Assembly (NCBI GenBank): GCA_030698395.1
Contig: JAUYKW010000011.1
Coordinates: 1 to 37,584 of the forward strand
Length of the DNA: 37,584 nucleotides
DNA from: a bacterium
GTDB taxonomy: Bacteria; Patescibacteriota; Patescibacteriia; UBA9570
Direction: 5' to 3'
Program-made: the position numbers and the translations under genes
Part shown: in pieces, positions 8,215-16,396 of the stretch
How the letters are laid out: the number at the start of each line of letters is the position of its first letter
Position numbering within the stretch: the first letter of the stretch is position 1
Notes under the pieces: generated by a model
What the model was told of the DNA's origin: nothing
What the model saw: only the letters and a program-made list of their open reading frames with translations
Database searches by the model: none

Positions 8215-8793
8215 TTATGCATTAGCCTTATTACGATAAAGATCTTCATCAATAACATTAATCATTGCTTTTGTATCTAATTTATTCTCAAAAAAATCAT
8301 TGAGCCTGTTTACAGTAGGTTTTGGATTTTCTAATATTTCATGATACCAAGCAAATACAACATCTAAATGGTCTTGCTCATTAAGCCAAGCTAGAGTTTG
8401 GGTTAATAAACCATCAAATAAAGTGGCCATTTCGTCGTCATCAACTACAACATCTTTTTTTGTACGCTCCAACATCTTTTTTTGTGATACAAGTATTTCT
8501 TCCATGCGTCGCCGCATAAATACTACTTTATAGCGTCTGTCTTTTGGTAGCTCTTGCAGTAACATGGATACCATCTTTACTACTTTGCCCTCAGCATCTG
8601 GTAACCAACCCGTGTCTTCTGGTAATTTTTTTACACGTTCAAATTCATAGTATCCTTTTGGATTATCAACATCTGCTTGGCGAATTTCATCTATTAAAAC
8701 AGGAATGCCACCAGCTTCGAGCATTTTCATCATCATAGATGTTCCAGACCTAGGTAGTCCAGATACAATTATAATATCATTCTTTTCTGTCAT
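8215..8793 (-). CDS. Small sulfotransferase-like P-loop protein
   Basis: 192 residues. It opens with IIIVSGLPRSGTSMMMKML (residues 7-25), the PAPS-binding loop type of the sulfotransferase superfamily. MRRRMEEILVSQ further on resembles the second nucleotide-binding segment (R-x6-8-S). No acceptor-specific region is recognisable, and the protein is shorter than typical sulfotransferases (250-300), so the substrate is unknown and it may be a P-loop protein of other function. It lies 43 bases downstream of gatB and probably shares its transcript. It has no signal peptide or membrane segment, so it is probably cytoplasmic. Confidence 0.65.
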   Translation of the reverse strand: MTEKNDIIIVSGLPRSGTSMMMKMLEAGGIPVLIDEIRQADVDNPKGYYEFERVKKLPEDTGWLPDAEGKVVKMVSMLLQELPKDRRYKVVFMRRRMEEILVSQKKMLERTKKDVVVDDDEMATLFDGLLTQTLAWLNEQDHLDVVFAWYHEILENPKPTVNRLNDFFENKLDTKAMINVIDEDLYRNKANA

Positions 8794-8836
8794 AATAGTC
8801 CGCTTAATTTAACAACTTTATGAAAAGATGTCAAAG

Positions 8837-10339
8837 CTATTTCTTTAGTTTGTTGCGTAGAATGTCTGTTACAATCTGTGGATTAGCCTTTCCTTTAGTG
8901 TCCTTCATTACTTGGCCAACTAAAAACATCAAAACTCTGTCTTTTCCAGATAAATACTCTTCCACAATTGCCGGATTTGAATTAATTACCTCATCACAAG
9001 CTGAGTCAATTTCAGATTCATTACTTATTTGTTCTAAGTTATTCTCTGACATAACCTGTGATGGGTCAGAGCCGTTTGCGAACATATCTTTAAGAATGGT
9101 TTGCGCTGCTGATGAGTTTACTTTATTTTCGTATACCATTGTTATTAGTTCAGCCAGATTTTCTGGAGTAATTTTTAGTTCAGAGAAACTCTCCTTATTC
9201 TTTGTTAGTAGACCAAATATTTCACTGGTTAACCAATTACTAGCTAATCTGCAGAGCTTTTTCCCTGCTTGGTTCCAAATTTCTTCATCACTACCCTCTG
9301 TATTATCTAAAGAATTTAACCACGCTCTTAATTCAGATATAACTTTTTCATAATATTCTGATACAAGTGGATCAGTAGTGATAACTTTTGCATCATAATA
9401 TGACAATAGGTACTCAGCTTTGAATCGTTCTCTTTTATCAATTGGTAATTCCGGTAATTCTTTTAATATACTTTCTATGAATGCTTCGCTAATTTCAAGC
9501 GGTGGAATATCAGGTTCTGGGAAATATCGATAATCAGCAGCATCTTCTTTCGATCTTTGGGTTACCGTTTGTTGCTTTTTTTCGTCCCAGCCTTTAGTTA
9601 CGGTTAGTTCTGGTGCTTCATTTTTATCCCACAGATCTGTTTGGAGATTGATTTCAAATTCAAGAGCTTTTTCGACTGCTTTAAATGAATTCAAATTCTT
9701 TACTTCAGTTTTAGGATAGAGAGCATCGTCACCCTTGGGTCGCAAAGAGATATTGGCATCTGCCCGCATATGACCTTTTTCCATATCAGCATCAGATATG
9801 CCAAGATATCTTACGATCATCTGTAGTTCTTGCAGAAATATTCTAGCTACTGCAGGTGATGAAACACATGGAGTGGTTACAATTTCAATTAATGGAGATC
9901 CAGATCGGTTAAAATCTACTAAAGTTGCGTCATTTGTATGCACATTTTTAGCAGCATCTTCTTCTAGGTGGATTCTTTCTAAAATTACTGTAACTAATTC
10001 AGCTTCTTTATTATAAACAGACAACTCACCTCCAGAGCAAATTGGCATATCATATTGCGAGATTTGATAGCCTTTTGGCAGATCAGGATAAAAATAATGC
10101 TTGCGATCAAATTTTGTAAAGCTAGCAATATCACAATTAAGCGCCAGTCCCATTAGAATAGCCGATTTTATGGCTTCTTCATTTACTACTGGCAACGTTC
10201 CAGGGTGTCCTAATGAAATTGGATTAACATGGACATTAGGCTCTAATGAATCGGCATTAGAATCGCCAGAAAACATCTTAGATGCAGTATCTAATTGAAC
10301 ATGAATTTCTAAGCCAATTACTATTTCATAATCACTCAT
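8837..10339 (-). CDS. gatB: Asp-tRNA(Asn)/Glu-tRNA(Gln) amidotransferase subunit B
   Basis: GatB binds and phosphorylates the mischarged Glu- or Asp-tRNA so that GatA-derived ammonia can amidate it. The N-terminal catalytic cradle shows EIVIGLEIHVQLDT, HYFYPDLPKGYQISQYD and MEKGHMRADANISLRP. The C-terminal third is the helical YqeY-type tRNA-binding region, ending in KGKANPQIVTDILRNKL. I chose the ATG at 10339 (MSDYEIVIGLE, 500 residues) over a GTG at 10366, because the predicted promoter box overlaps the longer form and homologues begin close to the EIVIGLE segment. gatA and gatC are not nearby. Cotranscribed with the sulfotransferase-like gene. Confidence 0.95.
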   Translation of the reverse strand: MSDYEIVIGLEIHVQLDTASKMFSGDSNADSLEPNVHVNPISLGHPGTLPVVNEEAIKSAILMGLALNCDIASFTKFDRKHYFYPDLPKGYQISQYDMPICSGGELSVYNKEAELVTVILERIHLEEDAAKNVHTNDATLVDFNRSGSPLIEIVTTPCVSSPAVARIFLQELQMIVRYLGISDADMEKGHMRADANISLRPKGDDALYPKTEVKNLNSFKAVEKALEFEINLQTDLWDKNEAPELTVTKGWDEKKQQTVTQRSKEDAADYRYFPEPDIPPLEISEAFIESILKELPELPIDKRERFKAEYLLSYYDAKVITTDPLVSEYYEKVISELRAWLNSLDNTEGSDEEIWNQAGKKLCRLASNWLTSEIFGLLTKNKESFSELKITPENLAELITMVYENKVNSSAAQTILKDMFANGSDPSQVMSENNLEQISNESEIDSACDEVINSNPAIVEEYLSGKDRVLMFLVGQVMKDTKGKANPQIVTDILRNKLKK

Positions 10340-10346
10340 ATGCAGG

Positions 10347-10355
10347 AGTATATCA
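10347..10355 (-). promoter_or_regulatory. Extended -10 box before gatB
   Basis: TGATATACT on the minus strand lies 7 bases before the chosen gatB ATG (10339). This is the spacing expected for an mRNA starting at or next to the ATG. No good -35 box is seen at 17 bases. It supports the shorter gatB start. The same TGATATAnT box precedes tmk, the M23 peptidase gene and the pyr leader. Confidence 0.5.
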
Positions 10356-10369
10356 TAAAACGACACCCC

Positions 10370-10398
10370 ATTCTAGAGACACTGTTTTTTTATAGCAA
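10370..10398 (-). promoter_or_regulatory. Alternative gatB promoter
   Basis: TTGCTA (10398-10393), a 17-base spacer and TAGAAT (10375-10370) on the minus strand form a second plausible promoter for gatB. It would start transcription near 10363 and leave a leader of about 24 bases before the ATG at 10339. Confidence 0.35.
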
Positions 10399-10448
10399 AA
10401 CCACTATCTGTCTGGATTATCTATGAGTTTTTATCTAGTTCTACCATC

Positions 10449-11933
10449 TTACATTTTTTGTTTATGCTCTAAGAGCCAATTATGTAAGTATTCGGTAGCG
10501 ATAACATCATCTTCGTTATAGCTAATGATATCATTTAATACCTTGGTGTCTTGCGTTTCTAGCCACTTTTCATACCAAAATATGCTTTGCGCTCCACCCG
10601 CCTTTGGATGTCTCCATTTATAGTTTAAGAATGGAGATTTGGCTATGTCTTTAATTGAATAAAAATACAGTGGAAATACTACACTTTTTTGTACTACTTT
10701 GTATAAATCTATCAGACTATCTAAAAATTTATCCACATTACTGCTTGATCCATACATCTCTGATAGATGATTTGTTTTAGTTCTCTCATAATCTGCAAAA
10801 TGATAGACAAGATATTTATCTTTCGGTAGGAGCTTGATCCATTTGTGGAGTTCGTTCCACATTAGCTCTTCATCTTCTGGTTTGGGTGCGAGGAAATATA
10901 AATAATAATTATCAGTATCAGCATACGTGCGCACATTCCCTATTTTTGCATATTTTTTTTCTTTATCTCCGCTAACCCAGAAACCAAAGAGATACTCAAC
11001 TTGCAGAAGAGGATCACCTTCAATATCAAAATATATCTTTAATGGTGCAGATGGTATTTGTGGGTTATCTAACCATTTTACTTTATTTTCAACCAAGGAC
11101 TGTGCTTGTATATTGGCACGTAAAAGGGATTTCTCAGAAAGGAATGGAATTTTTGGAATCTTGGTTATATCTGCTCTGGCTAAATCATGAATAGTGTTAA
11201 TTCCATTTTCGCGCAACATAGTAAGTGAACGACTATCTAATTTATATATTAATGAAATGTCCTTCTTCTTTTCTGATTCTTCAACACATTGGTTAAACCA
11301 AGGACTAGCTTTGCATTTACTCACTAATTTTAATGGTGGCTTTTTACCTTCCATAATAGAAATAATTTCATCCGCCTTTTGTAGTGTTTCAGCAATATTA
11401 GTTTCAGTGATTTCCAATTCAATTTTTTCCTGCTCAGAATTAATAATACCTGCATCTGTTGGTAAATAGTTTTGGATGGATTCTAAAATCTTTGCGTAAA
11501 GCGTGAGCTGATAAATATGAGTTGGTTTTATGTCTTGAGAATTTTTTATATCAATGGGTGTGTAATAGTAGTTACCGAATTTTGAGTTACCAGGCTTCTT
11601 TACAAGTAGATCGGGTCTGCCATGATATGAAATATTGTCTTTTTTCATGCGAATAGCTCCCTGGTAGATATATTTCTCACCTTTTTTCATGAGAGCAAGT
11701 GTTGCTTGATATACTGCCTCGCCTTGTCCAGTTACTTCTGACACATTATATTTGGATATAAATTCTTCTTCGTGTAAAACACCTTGTTCTAAAAGTTTCT
11801 GTGTTAACTCTGGTACTTCGCCTTTATCTTTTGGATCAGTAAATTTGTCATGCCAAATCCAATGCGGACAAGTTGCATATTGAAAAAACAAGGATGGTGT
11901 AAAAGTAATAGTTTTTTGCTTCATTACTTGCAC
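10449..11933 (-). CDS. TM0106-type two-domain nuclease (RecB-like plus RNase H-like)
   Basis: 494 residues. The N-terminal half is a PD-(D/E)XK RecB-like nuclease: YHGRPDLLV (D108) and TPIDIKNSQ (D128, K130), then QLTLYAKIL. A short helix-hairpin-helix-like stretch follows (about 235-275). The C-terminal half is a DEDD exonuclease of RNase H fold: YFDIEGDP (D303, E305), YHFADYE (D381) and SYNEDDVIATEYLHNWL (D475/D476). Relatives often carry a four-Cys Fe-S site (C...Cx2Cx5C); here I see C22, C207 and C216 but serine at 210. Role unknown; DNA repair is plausible because its start overlaps the alkyltransferase gene by 10 bases. There are no Cas genes nearby, so it is unlikely to be a Cas4. Confidence 0.8.
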   Translation of the reverse strand: MQVMKQKTITFTPSLFFQYATCPHWIWHDKFTDPKDKGEVPELTQKLLEQGVLHEEEFISKYNVSEVTGQGEAVYQATLALMKKGEKYIYQGAIRMKKDNISYHGRPDLLVKKPGNSKFGNYYYTPIDIKNSQDIKPTHIYQLTLYAKILESIQNYLPTDAGIINSEQEKIELEITETNIAETLQKADEIISIMEGKKPPLKLVSKCKASPWFNQCVEESEKKKDISLIYKLDSRSLTMLRENGINTIHDLARADITKIPKIPFLSEKSLLRANIQAQSLVENKVKWLDNPQIPSAPLKIYFDIEGDPLLQVEYLFGFWVSGDKEKKYAKIGNVRTYADTDNYYLYFLAPKPEDEELMWNELHKWIKLLPKDKYLVYHFADYERTKTNHLSEMYGSSSNVDKFLDSLIDLYKVVQKSVVFPLYFYSIKDIAKSPFLNYKWRHPKAGGAQSIFWYEKWLETQDTKVLNDIISYNEDDVIATEYLHNWLLEHKQKM

Positions 11934-12175
11934 TCTTCTGCTAATAATAATTTCTTCTTTCTCGCTCCTCCGTTGTAACCACCAATTTTTCCATCAGATC
12001 TGATTACTCTATGACAAGGTATTAATAGATCATAGTTAGAGTTTAAGATATTACCAACCGCACGAGCAGCTTCTTCATTGCCAGCTAAAATAGCTACTTG
12101 CTTATAGCTAAGTGTTTCACCTTTCGGAATTTGTTTTACAATTCTAAAAACTTTTTGAGCAAATTCTGTATTCAT
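11924..12175 (-). CDS. Minimal O6-alkylguanine-DNA alkyltransferase domain
   Basis: Removes alkyl groups from O6-alkylguanine by transfer to its own cysteine. At 83 residues this is only the C-terminal DNA-binding/active-site domain; full Ogt/MGMT proteins have about 160-200. The active-site IPCHRVI (C54) is intact, so it is not of the alkyltransferase-like type that has PWHRV. The helix-turn-helix region with AARAVGNILNSN (arginine finger R38) and GGYNGG are also present. It shares a transcript with the downstream nuclease gene (10-base overlap). Small stand-alone domains of this type occur in other bacteria, so it need not be a fragment. Confidence 0.88.
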   Translation of the reverse strand: MNTEFAQKVFRIVKQIPKGETLSYKQVAILAGNEEAARAVGNILNSNYDLLIPCHRVIRSDGKIGGYNGGARKKKLLLAEECK

Positions 12176-12208
12176 ACTAAAAATAATTTATTATCGCATT
12201 CATTGACT

Positions 12209-12214
12209 ATTATA
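12209..12214 (-). promoter_or_regulatory. Candidate -10 box for the alkyltransferase-nuclease pair
   Basis: A perfect TATAAT on the minus strand, 33 bases before the alkyltransferase ATG. No convincing -35 hexamer at 16-18 bases, so it is weakly supported in this very AT-rich gap (12176-12257). Confidence 0.35.
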
Positions 12215-12236
12215 GATATTGTTATACCCAAAATTA

Positions 12237-12245
12237 TGATATCAT
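12237..12245 (+). promoter_or_regulatory. Candidate extended -10 box for the small membrane protein
   Basis: TGATATCAT on the plus strand, 12 bases before the ATG at 12258. The TGATAT core is shared with the extended -10 boxes before pyr, gatB, tmk and the M23 gene. A very short or absent 5' leader is implied. No -35 box recognised. Confidence 0.35.
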
Positions 12246-12257
12246 GTAAGCATTATT

Positions 12258-12557
12258 ATGCAAAAAAATATTAAGTTTATATTGTTTTATGTCGCTGGAA
12301 TCATTATTCCATCCGCAGTGATGACAGTTTTGGCATTAATTAGTGAATATGCCTTTTATTTAGGCATGGCAATTGGAGTAAATCTTTTTGGCTGGAGCAT
12401 TGTTGCTATTTTAATGAATGGAAAATTTAGACAACATAGTTCTAGTGGAACTGGCGGCTATCCCCTACTTAAGTTGACTCAATATGCTACATTGGTTGCA
12501 GTGCTGGGCTTTTTAGTATTTTTTGTTTTTTTATGGTTAACGATGATTAGTCTTTGA
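12258..12557 (+). CDS. Small three-helix membrane protein, unknown function
   Basis: 99 residues, not recognised. Three hydrophobic stretches are likely membrane helices: about residues 5-30 (FILFYVAGIIIPSAVMTVLA), 32-52 (FYLGMAIGVNLFGWSIVAIL) and 75-97 (ATLVAVLGFLVFFVFLWL). A short polar Ser/Gly-rich loop (about 58-66) lies between helices 2 and 3. It is the only plus-strand gene between 1 and 36440, and no credible gene lies opposite it for most of its length, so it is not a shadow. Its last 11 bases overlap the 3' end of nadB tail to tail, leaving no room for a terminator between them. Confidence 0.6.
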   Translation: MQKNIKFILFYVAGIIIPSAVMTVLALISEYAFYLGMAIGVNLFGWSIVAILMNGKFRQHSSSGTGGYPLLKLTQYATLVAVLGFLVFFVFLWLTMISL

Positions 12558-14058
12558 CGTAGTGTGCGCCGACACTATCTTTTCTCTTAATCGCTGCAGC
12601 AGTAATAGCCATTGCTACTTGAGTAATGTTAATTGTTTCTTGAATATTCACATTTGTACCTTTGAGCTGTATAAGTTGTAGTTCATTATTTATCGTAGAT
12701 AATTTCTTATGAGTAGCAGTGAGGATTTTTGAGTCTCTAACAATGCCAACATTATCCCACATAATATCTTTTACTCTTTTCTTTAAATAATGCACTCGCT
12801 TAGGAGTAGTGATTATTTTATTCAGGGTTGGCACCTGTCCCTTTATGAATCTTGTCTTCGGTAAGGCTGTGGCAATTGAGGAGGATGCTCTACTAGCAAA
12901 AACTAAACATTCTAAAATTGAATTACTCGCAAGTCTATTTCCGCCATGAACTCCAGTATGTGCACTTTCTCCTATTACATACAGTCCATTAATTGAAGAA
13001 CGACCATGTAAATCTGTATTTACTCCTCCACATAAATAGTGTGCAGCTGGTGATATTGGTATAAGATCTTTGTCTAACTTCAAATTGTACCACCATAATT
13101 GTTCGTATATGTATGGAAATCTGTTTTTTATATATTTACTTGGTTTATGCGAAATATCAAGATAAACTGGTCCTTTCTGTAATTCTGTAAAAACAGCTCT
13201 ACTAACAATATCGCGTGATGCTAATTCTTTGCTGGCGGAATACTTTGACATGAATCTCTTTTTCTTTGCATCTCGTAACACCGCTCCTTCGCCACGTAGT
13301 GATTCTGAGAGCAAAAAATGAGGCTTACCGGGTAGATTAAGGGTAGTTGGATGAAACTGTATGAATTCCATACCTTTCAAGTCAGCCCCTGCGCGTTGTG
13401 CCATAGCAACTCCATCACCCGTAGCAATTTTGGGATTTGTAGTATGCTGATATACCTGACCACAGCCACCAGTAGCAAGTACTACAAATTTTGCATGGCA
13501 AACAATATATTGATTATTAACATGATCAAATAATGTTGCACCACAAACTTTTTCACCTTTTTTATTGGTGATTAAATCTAAAGCTATAATTGACTCGTAT
13601 GCCTTAATATTTTTATGATTACGAGTATTAAAAATAAGAGCCCTTTCAACTTCACGTCCAGTAGCGTCATTGACATGAACAATTCTCCGGTTGGAATGGC
13701 CACCTTCACGTGTTAAATCTAATTTACCTTCATTACGGTTGAATCCAACGCCAAGATCAATTAGATTATGAATGTGTTTTGGTGCTTCCTTAACTAGTAT
13801 TTCAACAGCCTTTTTTGAATTTATATTACCACCAGCGTTCATAGTGTCTTTAATATGCGCCGTGTAATTGTCGAGCGGATCTAATACTGCTGCGATACCA
13901 CCCTGAGCATAATTAGAGTTGCTTTCCATCAACTCTTTTTTTGTTGCAATAACCACTTTTGATTTCTTTGCCATATTCAGCGCAAAGTATAATCCAGCAA
14001 TACCACTGCCTATAACTAGTACGTCAGTTTCTATGTATTTGGTTTTTTTACGCTGCAT
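12547..14058 (-). CDS. nadB: L-aspartate oxidase
   Basis: FAD enzyme that oxidises L-aspartate to iminoaspartate, the first step of de novo NAD synthesis. 503 residues. The FAD-binding VIGSGIAGLYFAL (about 15-27), the NYAQGGIAAV segment, the substrate/catalytic region REGGHSNRRIVHVNDATGRE, the SLRGEGAVLRD loop and the C-terminal FAD contact GGNRLASNSILECLVF are all in place. The helical C-terminal domain is shorter than in E. coli NadB (540). The start overlaps the nadC end by 11 bases; it is the last gene of the operon. Confidence 0.95.
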   Translation of the reverse strand: MQRKKTKYIETDVLVIGSGIAGLYFALNMAKKSKVVIATKKELMESNSNYAQGGIAAVLDPLDNYTAHIKDTMNAGGNINSKKAVEILVKEAPKHIHNLIDLGVGFNRNEGKLDLTREGGHSNRRIVHVNDATGREVERALIFNTRNHKNIKAYESIIALDLITNKKGEKVCGATLFDHVNNQYIVCHAKFVVLATGGCGQVYQHTTNPKIATGDGVAMAQRAGADLKGMEFIQFHPTTLNLPGKPHFLLSESLRGEGAVLRDAKKKRFMSKYSASKELASRDIVSRAVFTELQKGPVYLDISHKPSKYIKNRFPYIYEQLWWYNLKLDKDLIPISPAAHYLCGGVNTDLHGRSSINGLYVIGESAHTGVHGGNRLASNSILECLVFASRASSSIATALPKTRFIKGQVPTLNKIITTPKRVHYLKKRVKDIMWDNVGIVRDSKILTATHKKLSTINNELQLIQLKGTNVNIQETINITQVAMAITAAAIKRKDSVGAHYVKD

Positions 14059-14956
14059 CTGTGATTCTCCAAGAAAAATTAAATGCTGGAGCTGAATGAG
14101 TTAAGGCTCCTATAGATAATACATCTGCACCTGTGTTTCTATATTTGAGTACGTTGTCGTGCGTAATGTTACCGGAGACTTCTATAATATATGATTTTAA
14201 GTAATTGTTTTTTTTCATCCACGTAATCGCTCGAGTGCTTCTTTGTGGTGAAAAATTATCCAAAAGAATCGAATCAACTTTAATTTCATTTAAAATTACT
14301 TGTTTTAACTCATCCATTGATCGAACTTCAATTATTTTGGTAAAGCGCCTGCTGAAATGCACATGCTTTAGTTCAGCAATGCCCCCAAGATAGTCAATGT
14401 GATTATCCTTGATCATTATGCCATCATATAGGCCTAGTCTATGAGTCAAGCCACCACCAATAGCAACTGCTTTTTTATCAAGTCCTCCCCATAAAGTTTT
14501 ACGGGTTGCACTTATATACGACTTACCTCCAATTAGTTGAACAATATCATTTGTGTAAGTTGCAATTCCGGACATTCTTTGCAATGTATTTAAAATTGAT
14601 CGTTCTAATTTAAACATCATGCGACTATCCCCGGTAATAGAAAGTACAATTTGGTTTGGATTTATTTTAGAGCCATCCTTTGTTTTTGGAATTACAGATA
14701 ATTTAAATTTATTCGCCAACCATGTACATTCCTCGATGCCAGCAACTATACCAGCTTGCTTGGATACGATGATTGCAGTTGATGTTGATTTCTTTCGGAC
14801 GATTTTCTTTGAAGTGATATCGCTAAAAGCATCGTCATGTAATGATTCGATGATAAATCTTCTCATTTCATTCCGATATCTTTTGTTGGAAATTTTTAAA
14901 TTATCTTCTTTTTGATATATTTGAAAAACCTTCTTTTTTCGATGTTTTTTTGTCAT
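14048..14956 (-). CDS. nadC: Quinolinate phosphoribosyltransferase
   Basis: Converts quinolinate and PRPP to nicotinate mononucleotide. 302 residues, slightly longer than usual because of a basic N-terminal extension of about 25 residues. Motifs: LNTLQRMSGIATYTND, SATRKTLWGG (family usually TRKTTPG), GGGLTHRLGLYDGIMIKDNH, IIEVRSMDEL and SILLDNFSP, then IEVSGNI and a final SIGALTHSAPAFNFS. The active-site lysines and arginines seen in the family motifs are retained despite the LWG variation. It starts one base after the nadA stop and overlaps nadB. Confidence 0.94.
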   Translation of the reverse strand: MTKKHRKKKVFQIYQKEDNLKISNKRYRNEMRRFIIESLHDDAFSDITSKKIVRKKSTSTAIIVSKQAGIVAGIEECTWLANKFKLSVIPKTKDGSKINPNQIVLSITGDSRMMFKLERSILNTLQRMSGIATYTNDIVQLIGGKSYISATRKTLWGGLDKKAVAIGGGLTHRLGLYDGIMIKDNHIDYLGGIAELKHVHFSRRFTKIIEVRSMDELKQVILNEIKVDSILLDNFSPQRSTRAITWMKKNNYLKSYIIEVSGNITHDNVLKYRNTGADVLSIGALTHSAPAFNFSWRITDAA

Positions 14957-14957
14957 T

Positions 14958-15896
14958 TTATTTTATTGTTATCATTCGTTCAATTGATAATAAAGCTTGT
15001 TTTCTGATATCTTCTGGAATAGATATCTCATGTTGCATATTCTGTAATGCTAAAAGTACATTATCTAAGTTTATTTTTTTCATATACTTACAAATCGCAT
15101 CTTCTTTTAGAGGTATATATTTTTTGTTGGGTTCCTCTCTTTTCATTCTTTCAATAATTCCTATTTCTGTGCCGATAATAAACTCATCTGATTCTGAAGA
15201 TTTAACTTCTGCAATCATACCACTAGTGGATAATATTTTTGCGTTACTTAACTGACCATCGCTCATCATATATAGGCACTGACTAATACAACCACATTCT
15301 GGGTGTAAAATAAGCTCAGCATTGGGATGTTTTTTTTGAAGATTAACTAAATGATCATTTCTAAATTGGGCATGGACATGACATTCACCTGGCCAGATAT
15401 GCATTTTTCTATTAGTTCTTTTGCTTACATAAGCTCCTAAGAACATATCGGGACCAAACAAAATTTCTTTATCAGCTGGAATTGATTCTACAATATTAAT
15501 TGCATTTGATGATGTACAACAATAGTCAGCCAATGCTTTAACATCAGCACTTGTATTTACGTACATTACTACAACTGCATCAGGATGCTCTGATTTCCAC
15601 ATTTTTAATTGATCTGCTGTAATGGAATCGGCTAATGAGCAACCTGCCTCTAGATCGGGCAGTAATACGGTTTTGCTTGGTGATAAAATTGCTGCTGTTT
15701 CAGCCATAAAATGAACTCCGCAAAAAACGATCACATCGGCATTTGTATTTGCAGCCTTTCTTGATAACTCTAACGAGTCACCAATAAAGTCAGCAATGTC
15801 ATAGATTTCAGGTAATTGATAATTATGCGCCAAAATAACTGCATTTTTTTCTTTAGCTAACTCTCTGATTTTAGTAATTTTTTCTTTATTGGTCAT
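14958..15896 (-). CDS. nadA: Quinolinate synthase (4Fe-4S)
   Basis: Condenses iminoaspartate with dihydroxyacetone phosphate to quinolinate. 312 residues, the normal short-form length. The three cluster cysteines expected from NadA of Thermotoga appear at C86 (AGCSLAD), C172 (WPGECHVH) and C269 (AICKYMKKINLDN). The substrate-site AHNYQLPEI and the HPECGC segment are also present. The oxygen-sensitive cluster suggests an anaerobic or protected cytoplasm, which is inference. It overlaps nadM by 4 bases and abuts nadC. Confidence 0.95.
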   Translation of the reverse strand: MTNKEKITKIRELAKEKNAVILAHNYQLPEIYDIADFIGDSLELSRKAANTNADVIVFCGVHFMAETAAILSPSKTVLLPDLEAGCSLADSITADQLKMWKSEHPDAVVVMYVNTSADVKALADYCCTSSNAINIVESIPADKEILFGPDMFLGAYVSKRTNRKMHIWPGECHVHAQFRNDHLVNLQKKHPNAELILHPECGCISQCLYMMSDGQLSNAKILSTSGMIAEVKSSESDEFIIGTEIGIIERMKREEPNKKYIPLKEDAICKYMKKINLDNVLLALQNMQHEISIPEDIRKQALLSIERMITIK

Positions 15897-16396
15897 GTCG
15901 TAGATTCTCTAACTGCATTTTTAAGTTTATCTATTATCTCAGGATCAACAAATTTTTTCCAGTTGTCATTATTAGTAATTATCTGTTCTCGTATTTTACT
16001 TCCGCTGATATCAATACTTTGATTTACTTGATTAACGTTGTAGTTTTTATCATTAAATAATCTCGCAGTCCAATTATTGCCGGTGAAAATTGACTCGTAA
16101 TCACCAACTGCTGAATGTACAATTTTATTTACATGATCTACCCATTCATCATCGTTATGAATGTCGGGAATCTCAACTAATTTGATAACAGGAATGTCGT
16201 CATGCTTACTAGTTACTAGCTTAATTATTTCTATTCTTTCGTTAACAGATAAAGGATTTTTTTTAGTTCTTGAGTATTGTGAACTTCCAATTCCCACAAT
16301 CACTTCATTATAGCCTAAAGTATGCATTTTCTTTAAAACAGATAAGTGACCATCATGGAAGGGCTGAAATCTACCGATAAATAATCCGCGCTTCAT
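15893..16396 (-). CDS. nadM: Archaeal-type nicotinamide/nicotinate mononucleotide adenylyltransferase
   Basis: Adds AMP to NMN or NaMN. 167 residues of the NadM (COG1056-like) family rather than bacterial NadD. It starts MKRGLFIGRFQPFHDGHL (H14 and H17 of the HxGH nucleotidyltransferase motif) and has SSQYSRTKKNPLSVNERIE and IFTGNNW, then the ISGSKIR motif at 130-136 (ISxTxxR type). Length and motif order match archaeal NadM closely. It lies between nadE and nadA with 4-base overlaps on both sides, so it supplies the adenylylation step in this pathway. Archaeal NadM proteins accept both NMN and NaMN; the substrate here is inferred from the operon (NaMN). Confidence 0.9.
   Translation of the reverse strand: MKRGLFIGRFQPFHDGHLSVLKKMHTLGYNEVIVGIGSSQYSRTKKNPLSVNERIEIIKLVTSKHDDIPVIKLVEIPDIHNDDEWVDHVNKIVHSAVGDYESIFTGNNWTARLFNDKNYNVNQVNQSIDISGSKIREQIITNNDNWKKFVDPEIIDKLKNAVRESTT

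Noticed and set aside
10340-10366. GTG start giving gatB nine more residues (MSFYDILLH)
   Set aside because: The predicted promoter box TGATATACT overlaps this stretch, and GatB proteins usually begin near EIVIGLEIH.
10363-10450. Intrinsic terminator between the nuclease gene and gatB
   Set aside because: Only a 3-bp CCA/TGG pairing before TTTT could be found; too weak to call.
10449-11933. RecB-like nuclease as a Cas4 protein
   Set aside because: It has an extra C-terminal DEDD exonuclease domain typical of the TM0106 family, and no cas genes or array are nearby.
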